A stretch of 64,000 nt of DNA from Rhodobium gokarnense (GTDB taxonomy: Bacteria > Pseudomonadota > Alphaproteobacteria > Rhizobiales > Rhodobiaceae), in assembly GCF_025961475.1 (NCBI RefSeq), contig NZ_JAOQNS010000013.1, positions 112,047-176,046 of the forward strand. Direction: 5' to 3'. Position 1 is the first letter of the stretch. Each line of letters starts with the position of its first letter. Below, piece after piece: positions 26,681-35,737 of the stretch. The notes under the pieces are model-generated. The model was not told the DNA's origin. It was given only the letters and a program-made list of their open reading frames with translations, and did no database searches. The translations under genes and the position numbers were made by a program.

Positions 26681-26768
26681 GGCGGCCGTCGATCGAAAGA
26701 AAGCTCACGCAGAAGGCGGGCCGGCGACGCCGGTCCGCCGGAGACGCCCGAACGTCAGATCCCGAACG

Positions 26769-27320
26769 TCAGATCTGCTCGAAGCGGTCCGGATAGAGCG
26801 CGACGAGGCCGTCGGCGTCGAGTTCCAGCACCGTGTCGATATTCCTGATGCCGCCCTCGTAGCGGTAGCGGCGGCCGGGCTCCAAGCAGGTGTAGCGCTG
26901 GGCGACGGGCACCACGTCGAAGTCGTCGGCGCGCAGATAGGCGACCGAGACGTCGGCGCTCTCGCCCTCGGCGAGGCCGAGCCGGCGGATCACCAGCCCG
27001 TTGGTGAAGGGGGTGGCGGCAATGTCGACGTCGAGGCAGCCGTCGATGCCGTCGACCGGCAGGCCCTGGCCGTCGTTCCAGCGGCCGTTGGCGTCGGACT
27101 GCAGGACCAGGGTCGGCGTCGGGCCGGTGCGGTGGACCTCCGCCAGCCGCGGGCGCCAGGCGCCGTCCATCACCAGCCGGTAGGCAAAGCCGAAGCGGGT
27201 GCCGTCGCGCTCGCCGATGACGACGCTCTCGCAATGGACGGTCTCGGAATCCTGCCAGATGTGGAGATGTTCCATGCCCGGCGCATGCAGCGCGCGCCAG
27301 CGGATGATCCGGTCGACCAT
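26769..27320 (-). CDS. Putative glycolipid-binding domain protein (183 aa)
   Basis: The sequence fits the putative glycolipid-binding family (DUF1089-like): an opening IIRWRALHAPGMEHLHIW, a central RWNDGQGLPVDGIDGCLDVD and IAATPFTNGLVIRRLGL, and an end RYTCLEPGRRYRYEGG. All-beta, cytoplasmic, with no signal peptide. The biological role of the family is not well defined. ATG 27320; the gene stands alone between the cysteine-rich protein and infC. Confidence 0.8.
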   Translation of the reverse strand: MVDRIIRWRALHAPGMEHLHIWQDSETVHCESVVIGERDGTRFGFAYRLVMDGAWRPRLAEVHRTGPTPTLVLQSDANGRWNDGQGLPVDGIDGCLDVDIAATPFTNGLVIRRLGLAEGESADVSVAYLRADDFDVVPVAQRYTCLEPGRRYRYEGGIRNIDTVLELDADGLVALYPDRFEQI

Positions 27321-27385
27321 GTTCCGTCTCCGTAGCGGATATGCCTCAGGCGCGATGCCGCTGGTGTCAGCGCGGGCCGACGCTT

Positions 27386-27931
27386 TTAGCGCGGGCCGAG
27401 CGGCGCCAGCACCATGATCATCTGCCGGCCTTCCATCTTCGGCTCCAGCTCGACCTTGGTGTATCCCGACGTCTCGTCCTTGACCTTCCTCAGAAGGTCC
27501 ATGCCGAGGTCCTGGTGCGCCATCTCGCGGCCGCGGAAGCGCAACGTCACCTTGACCTTGTCGCCTTCCTCGAAGAACCGGCGCATGGCGCGCATCTTCA
27601 CGTCGTAGTCGTGCGTGTCGATGTTCGGCCGCATCTTGATTTCCTTGACCTCGACGGTCTTCTGCTTCTTGCGGGCCTCGGCGGCGCGCTTCTGCGCCTG
27701 GTATTTGTATTTGCCGAAATCGAGGATCTTGCAGACGGGCGGCTCCGCATTGGGCACGATCTCGACGAGATCGAGGCCGAGTTCCTCGGCGCGGGCGCGG
27801 GCTTCATCTGTCGGCACGGTGCCGTGGTTGGTCCCCTCGGCATCGATGAGCTGGACGTTCGGATTGCGGATTTCGTCATTGACGCGCGGGCCCTCTTTCT
27901 GGGGCGGTTGCGCTCGATGTGGACGGCGAAT
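27386..27931 (-). CDS. infC: Translation initiation factor IF-3, AUU start (181 aa)
   Basis: Two-domain IF-3: N-domain with [18 protein letters not shown] and [21 protein letters not shown], linker [17 protein letters not shown], and C-domain with [28 protein letters not shown] and MIMVLAPLG. There is no ATG near the true N-terminus; the first ATG in frame would remove about 38 residues. The codon ATT at 27929-27931 (minus strand) opens a 181-residue protein of the normal IF-3 length beginning [22 protein letters not shown] lies 9 bases upstream. AUU is the classical infC start codon, through which IF-3 represses its own translation. It is not linked to rpmI here. Confidence 0.93.
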   Translation of the reverse strand: MRRPHRAQPPQKEGPRVNDEIRNPNVQLIDAEGTNHGTVPTDEARARAEELGLDLVEIVPNAEPPVCKILDFGKYKYQAQKRAAEARKKQKTVEVKEIKMRPNIDTHDYDVKMRAMRRFFEEGDKVKVTLRFRGREMAHQDLGMDLLRKVKDETSGYTKVELEPKMEGRQMIMVLAPLGPR

Positions 27932-28121
27932 GGTCGTAGTCTCCCGATATTGTTGATCTCTCTGGCGAGCAACCGTCCCAACGGAAACGGCCTCGCACGC
28001 CGTGAAACGTCGAGGCCCCGAGCCGGGTGATCCATCGGATCAGGCTCGCCGGGTGTGAGAATCCGCCGATTTCGCGTCGAAGTCAACCGAAATGCGGGAA
28101 AGTACCGGTGCGTGCTCCGGG

Positions 28122-29321
28122 TCAGGCGCCGAGAAGCCGCTCATATTGGCGAAGGGTCGCTCCTGTCATGGCGCCGAGCGAAAAGTGCGTCTGGACATGG
28201 GCGGCGGCGCGGGCGGCGAGCGCGGCACGGGCCTCGGGCGTCAGGTCGAGGGCCTCCCGCAGCCCCTCGGCAAGGGCCGCCGCATCGCAGGCCGGAACGC
28301 GCCAGCCGGTGCGTGCACCGGCCGCAACCTCCGGCGGTGCAAGCACCGTCTCCGGCACGGCGCCGAGGTCCGAGACGACGACGGGACGCCCCGCAGCCTG
28401 GGCCTCCACGGCGGCGCGGCCGAAGGCCTCCGGCTCCGTCGAGGGAACGGCGACGACAGTCGCAAGATGCATGGCCGCCGCCGGATCGGCGCAATGGCCG
28501 ACAAGGCGGATGCGACCTTCCAGGCCATGTGCGGCGATGCGGCGCGTGAGGTCGGCAACATAGTCGGTGCGCCCTTGCGCATCGCCGGCAAGGATGCCGA
28601 CGACGTCGCGCCCCTCGGCGGCGAGCCTTGCCAGCGCATCGATCAGCACGGTCTGGCCCTTCCAGGCGGTGAGGCGCGCCAGGTGCAGGATCACCGGCGC
28701 GTCGCCCTCAAGACCCCAGGCGGTGCGGAGGTCCGCAAGCCGGCCCGGCGTCATGGCGCCTTCGGCATAGTCCGCGAGGTCGGTACCGCGGTGGATGACG
28801 ACAACCCGGCTGCCATCTGCCGCGACCCCGTTGTCCGCGACCATGTGGCGCGCCGCGATCAGCCTGGCCGTGTAGCCGGAATTGGCGATCACCACGTCGC
28901 CGCGGGCCATCACCGAATTGTAGAAGCCTTTGAGGGCGCTCTTCTGGTTATAGGCGCCGTGATAGGTGGTGACGAACGGCGTTCCGGTCAGCCGCGCCGC
29001 AAGGAGCGCCGACCAGGCGGGCGCCCTTGAGCGGGCGTGCAGGATATCGACCTTTTCCCGACGGACGATGCCGGCGAGGCGAAAGGCGTTGACGAGCATC
29101 AGGGCCGGGTTCTTGGTGGCGGCGGGAAAGGTGATGTGTTCCGCGCCGGCCGCCTCCAGCTCCGGCACCAGCCGGCCGCCGGCACTGACGACGATCGCGC
29201 GCCAGCCCTGCCGCACCAGTTCCGCTGCGACGTCGACGGCCGTGCGCTCGGCGCCGCCGGTCTCCAGCTCCGGCACGATCTGCAGCACCGTGCGGTGCGC
29301 TTTCCTTTCGCGGCTTTCCAT
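28122..29321 (-). CDS. Glycosyltransferase family 4 protein (399 aa)
   Basis: GT-B fold. N-domain: VLQIVPELETGGAERT (glycine-rich acceptor loop), HARSRAPAWSALLAA and VTTYHGAYN. C-domain: VILHLARLTAWKGQTVLIDAL, RIRLVGHC and the nucleotide-sugar site STEPEAFGRAAVEAQAAGRPVV (EX7E-type). It probably adds a sugar to a lipid-linked or envelope glycan; similar genes occur in LPS-core loci. ATG 29321. Single gene, divergent from the alpha/beta hydrolase (43 bases). Confidence 0.9.
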   Translation of the reverse strand: MESRERKAHRTVLQIVPELETGGAERTAVDVAAELVRQGWRAIVVSAGGRLVPELEAAGAEHITFPAATKNPALMLVNAFRLAGIVRREKVDILHARSRAPAWSALLAARLTGTPFVTTYHGAYNQKSALKGFYNSVMARGDVVIANSGYTARLIAARHMVADNGVAADGSRVVVIHRGTDLADYAEGAMTPGRLADLRTAWGLEGDAPVILHLARLTAWKGQTVLIDALARLAAEGRDVVGILAGDAQGRTDYVADLTRRIAAHGLEGRIRLVGHCADPAAAMHLATVVAVPSTEPEAFGRAAVEAQAAGRPVVVSDLGAVPETVLAPPEVAAGARTGWRVPACDAAALAEGLREALDLTPEARAALAARAAAHVQTHFSLGAMTGATLRQYERLLGA

Positions 29322-29364
29322 GACAGGTTCCGGTCAATCCCGATCCGATCTTCGGAGGCTTAGA

Positions 29365-30138
29365 ATGGACGACGCCAAACCGCAAATGCTTACCGTTGGA
29401 ACAGGCGATGCCGCCCGCGAGATCGCGGTGATCGATACGCCCGGTGAGGGGCCCGGCGTCCTCTGGCTCGGCGGGTTCCGCTCCGACATGGCCGGCTCCA
29501 AGGCGCTCGCCCTCGACGACTGGTCGCGGGAAAAGGGCCGCGCCGTCACCCGTTTCGACTATTCCGGCCACGGCGTCTCCGGCGGCGACTTCGACGACGG
29601 CACGATCTCGCGCTGGCTGGAAGAGGCAAAGGCCGTCTTCGATGCCTGCTGCAAGCGGCCGACCGTGCTCGTCGGCTCGTCCATGGGCGGCTGGATCGCG
29701 CTCCTCCTCAACCGGCTCTTACGGATGGCCGGCGAGGGCGACAAGGTCGCCGGCCTCGTCCTCATCGCGCCGGCGGTCGACTTCACCGAGGAGCTGATGT
29801 GGAAGACGCTTTCCAAGGAGGCCCAGCAGCAACTCGTCGAGAAGGGATTCCACCTGGAGCCCTCGGACTATTCGGAAGAGCCCTACCGGTTCAACAAGGT
29901 GCTGATCGACGACGGCCGCAACCATCTCCTCCTCGGCGGCACCATCGAGACCGGCTGCCCGGTGCATATCCTGCAAGGGGTGGAAGACACCTCCGTGCCC
30001 TGGAACCATGCCGTGGAGCTGATGGCGCGGCTCGCCGAGGACGACGTCGTGCTGACGCTGATCAAGGACGGCGACCACCGCCTGTCGCGTGACGAGGATA
30101 TCGCGCGGCTGATCGCGGCGGTCTCGGAGATCGCCTGA
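29365..30138 (+). CDS. Alpha/beta hydrolase (257 aa)
   Basis: Serine hydrolase fold: oxyanion region VLWLGGFRSDMAG, FDYSGHGVSGG, nucleophile Ser106 in GSSMGGW, acid in LQGVEDTSVPW and histidine in KDGDHRLSRDED. Close in plan to small carboxylesterase/thioesterase-like proteins of alphaproteobacteria. ATG 29365 is preceded by GGAGG with 6 bases spacing; earlier in-frame codons lie in the divergent glycosyltransferase gene. Substrate unknown. Confidence 0.87.
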   Translation: MDDAKPQMLTVGTGDAAREIAVIDTPGEGPGVLWLGGFRSDMAGSKALALDDWSREKGRAVTRFDYSGHGVSGGDFDDGTISRWLEEAKAVFDACCKRPTVLVGSSMGGWIALLLNRLLRMAGEGDKVAGLVLIAPAVDFTEELMWKTLSKEAQQQLVEKGFHLEPSDYSEEPYRFNKVLIDDGRNHLLLGGTIETGCPVHILQGVEDTSVPWNHAVELMARLAEDDVVLTLIKDGDHRLSRDEDIARLIAAVSEIA

Positions 30139-30162
30139 GGGGCCCCTTACCTCTTTTTGAGG

Positions 30163-30423
30163 TCAGCGCAATCCGGTGAGGTTGGAGACCAGCGCCGCCT
30201 CGGCCCTTCGCACCTTTTCGGCGAATTTGTGCGCCTTGTCCTCGTCGGCGCCGACATGCAGCCTTGCGGCGTCCGTGTAGTGCTGGGTGGTTTCGGAAAC
30301 CGCGTCGATCATCGCCTGTTCGACGATGCGCGAGACGGCGGCGCGCTGCTCCTCGCTGAGCGGGGTGGACACCGCCTTCTCGATCCGCGCAACGGCGTCG
30401 TCGGCCAGCTTCTTCAACGGCAT
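30163..30423 (-). CDS. Conserved-looking small helical protein (86 aa)
   Basis: A fully helical, charged protein: LKKLADDAVARIEKAVSTP, SEEQRAAVSRIVEQAMIDAV, KAHKFAEKVRRAEAALVSNL. No signal peptide or membrane segment. The ATG at 30423 has GGGGAAGGA upstream, a good ribosome binding site. It is convergent with the alpha/beta hydrolase; the 24-base gap holds a short ACCTC/GAGGT hairpin. I cannot assign a family or function. Confidence 0.7.
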   Translation of the reverse strand: MPLKKLADDAVARIEKAVSTPLSEEQRAAVSRIVEQAMIDAVSETTQHYTDAARLHVGADEDKAHKFAEKVRRAEAALVSNLTGLR

Positions 30424-30469
30424 GTGGTTCCTTCCCCTGTTTTCTCGTTGATATCCCGCCGCGGCAGTC

Positions 30470-30525
30470 TAGAGCGCTTTCGGGAAAAGGTGACAGACTT
30501 TTTGGACAAGACGTCGCGACGCAAC
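30470..30525. repeat. Dispersed intergenic repeat, copy at 30.5 kb
   Basis: AGAGCGCTTTCGGGAAAAGG, TGACAGACTTTTTGGACAAG and ACGTCGCGACGCAAC follow the order of the 25.85 kb copy but are more diverged at the 3' end. It sits upstream of the 86-residue gene. Confidence 0.5.
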
Positions 30526-30597
30526 GGCGGGCCGAAGCATGCCGGGCGCTTGCGGTGAACCGTCCCCTCTCTCCTTCGGTGCGCCGGCCGGAAGACG

Positions 30598-30633
30598 AAA
30601 AGGCCGTCCGGTCCCCGCGGGGACCGGACGGCC
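30598..30633 (-). terminator. Rho-independent terminator of the EF-hand gene
   Basis: A perfect 16-base-arm palindrome spans 30602-30633 (GGCCGTCCGGTCCCCG and its complement). Read on the minus strand it is followed by TTTT at 30598-30601. It lies about 37 bases past the stop of the EF-hand gene. Confidence 0.75.
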
Positions 30634-30670
30634 GCGACGTCTCCCTGCATGAGGTTCCGCCCTTGTCGAT

Positions 30671-31138
30671 CTAGGCGGTTTCCTCCGTGCCGATGAGGCT
30701 TTCCATCAGTTCGGAAAGCAGGTCCTCTTCCGTCGCCTCGCTGCTGGCTTCGTTACCGGAAGACAGCAGATCGGTTATCGAACCGGACGAGGACTCTTCC
30801 TGCACCGACAGCAGGCTGGAGAACGTTTCGGACGAGAACTCGCCCGGGGGAGGTCCAGGAGGCGGACCTTTGGGGGCACCTTCCTCAAGCTCGGCTTCGG
30901 TCACCTCGCCGTCGCCGTCGGTGTCGAGCTGGGCAAACATTTCCTCGACCGACGGGCCGCCGGCAACTTCTGCCGGTCCCTGGGGACGGTTTTCGTGGGC
31001 GTCGGAGAATTCTTCCAGCGACAACCCACCGCTGCCGTCGGCATCGTCTTTGGCGAAGCGTTCGGCTCGGGCGTCTTCCATCATGGCTTTCATGGCGGAA
31101 AAATCGGGCATACTTCCCGAAACTGCACCGATTGACAT
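30671..31138 (-). CDS. EF-hand calcium-binding protein (155 aa)
   Basis: Two EF-hand loops: DDADGSGGLSLEEF near residue 31 and DTDGDGEVTEAEL near residue 71, both with the expected Asp/Asn positions 1, 3, 5 and Glu at 12. They are followed by a proline-rich linker (PKGPPPGPPPGEF) and a Ser/Glu-rich acidic tail. No signal peptide. The second ATG (31138, MSIGAVSG) is chosen because AGAGGAG lies just before it; the first ATG at 31156 would have no ribosome binding site. It probably buffers or senses calcium in the cytoplasm. It is divergent from a TetR gene whose palindrome lies between them. Confidence 0.85.
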   Translation of the reverse strand: MSIGAVSGSMPDFSAMKAMMEDARAERFAKDDADGSGGLSLEEFSDAHENRPQGPAEVAGGPSVEEMFAQLDTDGDGEVTEAELEEGAPKGPPPGPPPGEFSSETFSSLLSVQEESSSGSITDLLSSGNEASSEATEEDLLSELMESLIGTEETA

Positions 31139-31233
31139 TGATGTTACTCCTCTCATCCAATGTCAGTCATTCCGATCCTGGAATGACCATCGGTTGATCC
31201 GATGGCGGGTAACGGGCAGCAACGGGCGAGCCA

Positions 31234-31265
31234 GCGTTGTTTCAAACAATCGTTTGAAACAACGC
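31234..31265. promoter_or_regulatory. Perfect palindrome, probable TetR-family operator
   Basis: GCGTTGTTTCAAAC (31234-31247), spacer AATC, and GTTTGAAACAACGC (31252-31265): 14-base perfect arms. It is 58 bases upstream of the TetR gene and 95 bases from the EF-hand start, so it could control one or both. Confidence 0.7.
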
Positions 31266-31323
31266 GGACACGGTTCTTGCGAGAGGCGATCAGTGACGCA
31301 TAACCGTTCGGGAAAAGTCAGAG

Positions 31324-31971
31324 ATGCCGCGCAGCCCCTATACCAAGGACACACGCCAGCAGATCCTGGAAGCGGCGCAGAAGACCTTCGCCGAATATGG
31401 CTACGACCGCACCAGCATCCGCCAGATCGTCGCCCGGGCGGGCACCAACATCGCCTCGGTGAACTACCATTTCGGCAGCAAGGACGCGCTCTACCGGGAA
31501 GTCCTGGCGGCCGCGATCTCCGATCTCACCGATGATCTCGGCACGGCCGTCGACGCCCTCGACCTCGACGGCCTGACGGTCGATCACGTGCACGACTTCG
31601 CCATACGGCACATCCTGACGGGAATTTCCTCCAAGCGCTTCGAGCCGCCGCGGGTGATCGGCTGGGAAATCATCTCGCCGAAGATCGACGTGCCGGCGCT
31701 GATGAACGGCAAGATGGCCGAGACCGAGGCACAGATCGTCCTGCTGCTGTCGCCCGCCATCACGCCGGGCGCGACCGCCGGACAGAAGTCGTTTGCCGCG
31801 CGCTGGTTCATGACGGCGATCCTGCCGCCGCCGCCGATTGCCGATTGGCTGACGGAGCTGCAGTCGTCCGGCGACGGGACATTCGAGATCGCAGTCTCGC
31901 AGCTTGCCGATGCGGCGATCGCCGGCGTGCGGGCGCTGACGGCCCCGGTGGAGGCGGAGGACGACGGCTGA
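31324..31971 (+). CDS. TetR/AcrR-family regulator, CecR-like (215 aa)
   Basis: N-terminal TetR helix-turn-helix, residues about 8-55 (TRQQILEAAQKTFAEYGYD, TSIRQIVARAGTNIASVNYHF, GSKDALYREVL). The C-terminal ligand domain resembles the DUF1956/CecR type (FEPPRVIGWEIISPK, FAARWFMTAILPPPP). Such regulators sense small hydrophobic compounds. A palindromic operator candidate lies directly upstream, so autoregulation is likely. No efflux pump is adjacent; the divergent gene encodes an EF-hand protein. Confidence 0.9.
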   Translation: MPRSPYTKDTRQQILEAAQKTFAEYGYDRTSIRQIVARAGTNIASVNYHFGSKDALYREVLAAAISDLTDDLGTAVDALDLDGLTVDHVHDFAIRHILTGISSKRFEPPRVIGWEIISPKIDVPALMNGKMAETEAQIVLLLSPAITPGATAGQKSFAARWFMTAILPPPPIADWLTELQSSGDGTFEIAVSQLADAAIAGVRALTAPVEAEDDG

Positions 31972-31977
31972 GGCGGC

Positions 31978-32889
31978 TCAGCGCTTGCGCTCGGAGGTCG
32001 TTTCCGCGTCCCAGTCGCCGGTCGTCCAGAGCCGCTTCAGGCCGCTGCGATAGTCCGGATAGCGCGGCTTCCAGCCGAGCACGGACTTGGCCCTGTCGTT
32101 CGAGACGATCTTCGATTCGCCGTAGAAGGAGCGCGCCATGGGCGACAGCTCGGCGGTGGCGAAGTCCTCCTCCGGCGGCGGCTCCACGCCCATCAGCTCG
32201 GCCCCGAAAGTGACGACGTCCTGGGGCGGGGCGGCCTCGTCGTCGGTGACGTTGAAGATGCCACCGCAATCCTCGGCAATCGCTGCGGCGACGATCGAGG
32301 CGATGTCGTCGACATGGATGCGGTTGAAGACCTGGCCGGGCTTGACCAGCCGCCGCGCCGTTCCCTTCATCAGCCGGACCATGACGTTGTGGCCGGGGCC
32401 GTAGATGCCGGCAAGGCGGAAGATGGCCGCCGGCACGCCGATCTCCTCGGCCAGGTCGGTCCAGGCGGCCTCTGCCTCCAGCCGGCGGCGCGAGCGCGGG
32501 CTCGCCGGACGGCACGGCGTCTCCTCGTCGATGACGGCGCCGCGGTGGTCGCCATAGACGCCGATGGTGGAGAGATAGCCGACCCAGCGCAGACCGGGGG
32601 CGGCGGCGATATCGGCCGCGTGGTGGGCGAGCACCGGATCGCCATCCTCTCCCGGCGGCACGGAGGAGAGCACGTAGGTCGCCGATTTGAGGGCGTCGGC
32701 GACGCTCCTTCCCGGCCTGGTGCCGTCGAAGACGAAGGCGTCGATGCCGAGCTCTTCCAGCGCGTCGGCGCGCTCCCGGCTACGGGTCGTGCCGGCAATG
32801 GAGGCGAAGCGGTCGGCGAAAAGGCGATTGAGCGCCTTTGCCGAATTGCCGAACCCGAACACGAACAACCGCTCCCCTGCACCGCTCAT
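31978..32889 (-). CDS. NAD(P)-dependent epimerase/dehydratase family protein (303 aa)
   Basis: Rossmann start [16 protein letters not shown] (atypical GFGNSA glycine motif), [16 protein letters not shown] near the active site, then [11 protein letters not shown] and [14 protein letters not shown] as in extended SDRs. The usual YxxxK is not obvious, so catalysis may differ. The ATG at 32889 overlaps the queG stop (ATGA). The GST-queG-epimerase order recurs in Rhizobiales, but the function of this member is not known. Confidence 0.85.
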   Translation of the reverse strand: MSGAGERLFVFGFGNSAKALNRLFADRFASIAGTTRSRERADALEELGIDAFVFDGTRPGRSVADALKSATYVLSSVPPGEDGDPVLAHHAADIAAAPGLRWVGYLSTIGVYGDHRGAVIDEETPCRPASPRSRRRLEAEAAWTDLAEEIGVPAAIFRLAGIYGPGHNVMVRLMKGTARRLVKPGQVFNRIHVDDIASIVAAAIAEDCGGIFNVTDDEAAPPQDVVTFGAELMGVEPPPEEDFATAELSPMARSFYGESKIVSNDRAKSVLGWKPRYPDYRSGLKRLWTTGDWDAETTSERKR

Positions 32890-34040
32890 TGCCCCGTTTC
32901 CTCCTTACGCTCACGTTCTTTTTCTGGCGCCCATTCTGCGCGCACATCGGCGTCGGTCTCAAGCGTCCGTCTCTCAGCCCGTGTCGTTTCGACCTCGGAC
33001 GACGCGGCAAGGCGCTGGTAGGCCCAGGCGGCGGCGCCGCGCACCAGGGGCGATTCGTCCGCCATGAGCGGGCGAACGGCGTCCAGCAATGCGGGGTCGC
33101 CGGAATTGCCGATGGCAATGAGGACGTTGCGCACGAAGCGGCCGCGGCCGATGCGTTTTACGGGCGAGCCGGAAAAAAAGGCTCGGAAGGCCGCATCGTC
33201 GAGCGCGGCCAGTTCGGCGAGCGGCGGGGCCGCAAGGTCGTCGCGGACGGAAAGCTTCATCTCCCTGGTGGCGCTGGCATATTTGTTCCAGGGGCAGACG
33301 GCGAGGCAGTCGTCGCAGCCATAGATGCGGTTGCCGATCGCCGGGCGCAGGTGCCGCGGGATCGGGCCCTTCAGTTCGATGGTGAGATAGGAAATGCAGC
33401 GGCGCGCATCGATCCGGTAGGGCGCCGGCAGCGCCCCGGTCGGGCAGGCATCGAGGCAGGCCCGGCACGAGCCGCAATGGTCGGCGAGCGGCGGATCGGG
33501 GGCAAGGTCCAGCGTCGTATAGATCTCGCCGAGGAACAACCAGGAGCCGTAGTCACGCGAGACGAGGTTGGTGTGCTTGCCCTGCCAGCCGAGGCCGGCA
33601 TGGGCCGCGATCGGCTTTTCCATCACCGGGGCGGTGTCGACGAAGACCTTGACGTCGCAGTCGGCGCGGGAGGCAAGCCAGCCCGCAAGCTGCTTCAGGC
33701 GGCCCTTGACGATGTCGTGGTAGTCGCGGTTGCCGGCATAGGCGGCGATGGCGCCGCGGTCGGGTTTATCTAGGACATCGCGCGGATCGCGCTCCGGTCC
33801 GTAGTTGAGGCCGAGGACAATGACCGAGCGCGCTTCCGGCCACAGCGCCCGCGGGCTCCTGCGCCGCTCCAGCGTCGTTGCCATCCAGTCCATGGTGCCG
33901 TGGTGGCCGGTCGCGACGAACTCGGCGAGGTGTTCGCCCGGCGTCTCGCCGATATCGGCAGAAGCGATGCGCACGGCATCGAAGCCGAGTTCTTTGGCTC
34001 GCGTCTCAAGCGCGGTTTTGAGGTCCCAGTTGGGTTTCAA
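32886..34040 (-). CDS. queG: Epoxyqueuosine reductase (384 aa)
   Basis: Catalyses the last step of queuosine synthesis in tRNA, reducing epoxyqueuosine with cobalamin and two [4Fe-4S] clusters. Cluster ligands are visible in [15 protein letters not shown] and in [12 protein letters not shown]; cobalamin-region motifs are [18 protein letters not shown] and [13 protein letters not shown]. The C-terminal HEAT-like part has [16 protein letters not shown]. The best start is TTG 34040, overlapping the GST stop as TTGA and giving the usual QueG length; a longer frame to 34166 lies inside the GST gene. Confidence 0.93.
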   Translation of the reverse strand: MKPNWDLKTALETRAKELGFDAVRIASADIGETPGEHLAEFVATGHHGTMDWMATTLERRRSPRALWPEARSVIVLGLNYGPERDPRDVLDKPDRGAIAAYAGNRDYHDIVKGRLKQLAGWLASRADCDVKVFVDTAPVMEKPIAAHAGLGWQGKHTNLVSRDYGSWLFLGEIYTTLDLAPDPPLADHCGSCRACLDACPTGALPAPYRIDARRCISYLTIELKGPIPRHLRPAIGNRIYGCDDCLAVCPWNKYASATREMKLSVRDDLAAPPLAELAALDDAAFRAFFSGSPVKRIGRGRFVRNVLIAIGNSGDPALLDAVRPLMADESPLVRGAAAWAYQRLAASSEVETTRAERRTLETDADVRAEWAPEKERERKEETGQ

Positions 34041-34729
34041 AAGTCCAGGTCGGCGTAGGTCCGCGACGGCGGCATGCCGCGCACCTTTTCGGTGAGCAGT
34101 GGGCGGAAGATCGGCCGCGACTTCACCCGCGCGTACCAGGTCTTTGCGGTGTCGTCCTCTTCCCATGGCACCTCGCCAAGGTAGTCGACGCAGGAAATCC
34201 CGGCCGCGGCGGCCAGGTCCGCGTAGGAGAAGCGGTCGCCGGCCAGCCAGTTCCGGATCGATGCGAGATAGCCAATATAGCGCAGATGCGGGCGGATGTT
34301 GGCGCGCGCCGCGCGCAGCATGGCCGAATCCGGGGCGCCGCCGCCGCAGCGTTGCGGCATGTCCTGCTTGAACACCTTCTCGTGGACGAAGATGCCGCCG
34401 ACCTCGCGGTCGAACTTGTCGAGGAACCAGTCGACGAGGCGGCGCATCTCGGCGCGCTTTTCCGGATGGTCGGGCATCAGGCGGCGGCTTTCCTGCATGT
34501 AGCCGCGGGTCTCGTCGAGATATTCCATGATCGCCCGGGCGCCGACGATGGCCGGACCGTCGTTTTCCACCAGCACCGGCAGCTCGCCGGCGGGGTTGAG
34601 CTTCAGGAACTCCGGCCGGCGCTCCCAGAACGGCTCGACGATGAGATCGCTCTCGGCGTTGTGCTCGGCAATCGCAAGGCGGACGAAGCGGCAGGCGGGC
34701 GAAAAGGGCTGGTGGTAAAGGGTCAGCAT
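34037..34729 (-). CDS. Glutathione S-transferase family protein (230 aa)
   Basis: Thioredoxin-fold N-domain ([20 protein letters not shown] with the catalytic-region Ser/Cys, NPAGELPVL with the cis-proline, [11 protein letters not shown]), then a helical C-domain ([20 protein letters not shown], the N-capping box). I use ATG 34729 because it begins the first strand; ATG 34756 adds nine unlikely residues. The gene overlaps queG (TTGA) and is its operon partner. Confidence 0.9.
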   Translation of the reverse strand: MLTLYHQPFSPACRFVRLAIAEHNAESDLIVEPFWERRPEFLKLNPAGELPVLVENDGPAIVGARAIMEYLDETRGYMQESRRLMPDHPEKRAEMRRLVDWFLDKFDREVGGIFVHEKVFKQDMPQRCGGGAPDSAMLRAARANIRPHLRYIGYLASIRNWLAGDRFSYADLAAAAGISCVDYLGEVPWEEDDTAKTWYARVKSRPIFRPLLTEKVRGMPPSRTYADLDF

Positions 34730-34849
34730 GGCATTTCGTTCAAAGCCCGGCGCCACATGCGCCGGGTATCGTGAACCGGGGAAACGTCTATAGGGGGCAA
34801 ATCGGTTCCACTCAACCGGAACACTCGCGCCAGACGTGCACGGATTCGC

Positions 34850-35674
34850 TCAGGCGGGCGGTGCCACCCCGGGGATCCAGCCGTAGATAAGGGCGAAAAG
34901 CGCCAATGCGAGGGCAAGCCTGTAGATCACGAAGGGCAGGAAACTCATCCGCTTGACGATGGCCATCAGGAAGGCGATCGCGGCGAGCGCGGAAAAGAAG
35001 GTGAGCCCGGCGGCATAGAGCGCATCGGCCGGGATCGGCTCGCCGGTCTCGTAGGCTTCCAGGAACGTCAGGAGGCCGGCGGCGGTGATCGCCGGCACGC
35101 CGAGGAGGAAGGAGAACCGGGCCGACTCGTCGCGCTTGAAGCCCATGGCGCGGGCCGCCGTCATGGTGATGCCGGAACGGCTGGTGCCGGGCACCAGCGC
35201 CAGCGACTGGGCGATGCCGATGATGATCGCCGGGCCGAAGCGCATTTCCGCCATCGACTTGAGGCGCGGGCCGAAGGCGTCGGCGACATAGAGCAGGATG
35301 CCGAAGATGATGGCGTTCCAGGCGACGATCTCGACGCCGCGGATGTAGTCGAGGAAGCCGGTGAGCTTGAAGATCAGGCCGACGATGACCGCGGGGATGG
35401 TGCCGACGATGATGTAGGCGGCGAGCCGCGCCGCCCATGTCCAGCGCAGGCGGGCAAGGTCGATGCAGCCCTTGAGGATCGTCAGCACGTCGCGCCAGAA
35501 ATAGGCGAGGATGGCGAACAGGGAGCCGACATGGACCATGACGTCGGTGATCAGCCCCTGGTCCGGCCAGCCCGTCAGCGCCGGGATCAGGATCAGGTGG
35601 CCCGACGAGGAGATCGGCAGGAACTCGGTGATGCCCTGGACGATGGCCAGGACGACGATCTGTTCAATGGACAT
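34850..35674 (-). CDS. uppP: Undecaprenyl-diphosphatase (274 aa)
   Basis: Polytopic BacA/UppP enzyme that dephosphorylates undecaprenyl pyrophosphate so that the lipid carrier of cell-wall synthesis can be reused; it can raise bacitracin tolerance. Catalytic motifs are GITEFLPISSSGHL near residue 14 and PGTSRSGIT near residue 160, with eight or so helices. ATG 35674. It sits alone between the GST-queG operon and an NDUFA9-like gene. Confidence 0.95.
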   Translation of the reverse strand: MSIEQIVVLAIVQGITEFLPISSSGHLILIPALTGWPDQGLITDVMVHVGSLFAILAYFWRDVLTILKGCIDLARLRWTWAARLAAYIIVGTIPAVIVGLIFKLTGFLDYIRGVEIVAWNAIIFGILLYVADAFGPRLKSMAEMRFGPAIIIGIAQSLALVPGTSRSGITMTAARAMGFKRDESARFSFLLGVPAITAAGLLTFLEAYETGEPIPADALYAAGLTFFSALAAIAFLMAIVKRMSFLPFVIYRLALALALFALIYGWIPGVAPPA

Positions 35675-35737
35675 GAAAGCGGCATCCTGGCGGGCGATGC
35701 GGGCAAGCGCCGCGCTCGGCCATCGATTGAAGGGGCG

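Noticed and set aside
28966..29364. N-terminal extension of the alpha/beta hydrolase
   Set aside because: It overlaps the divergent glycosyltransferase gene, and a good ribosome binding site precedes ATG 29365.
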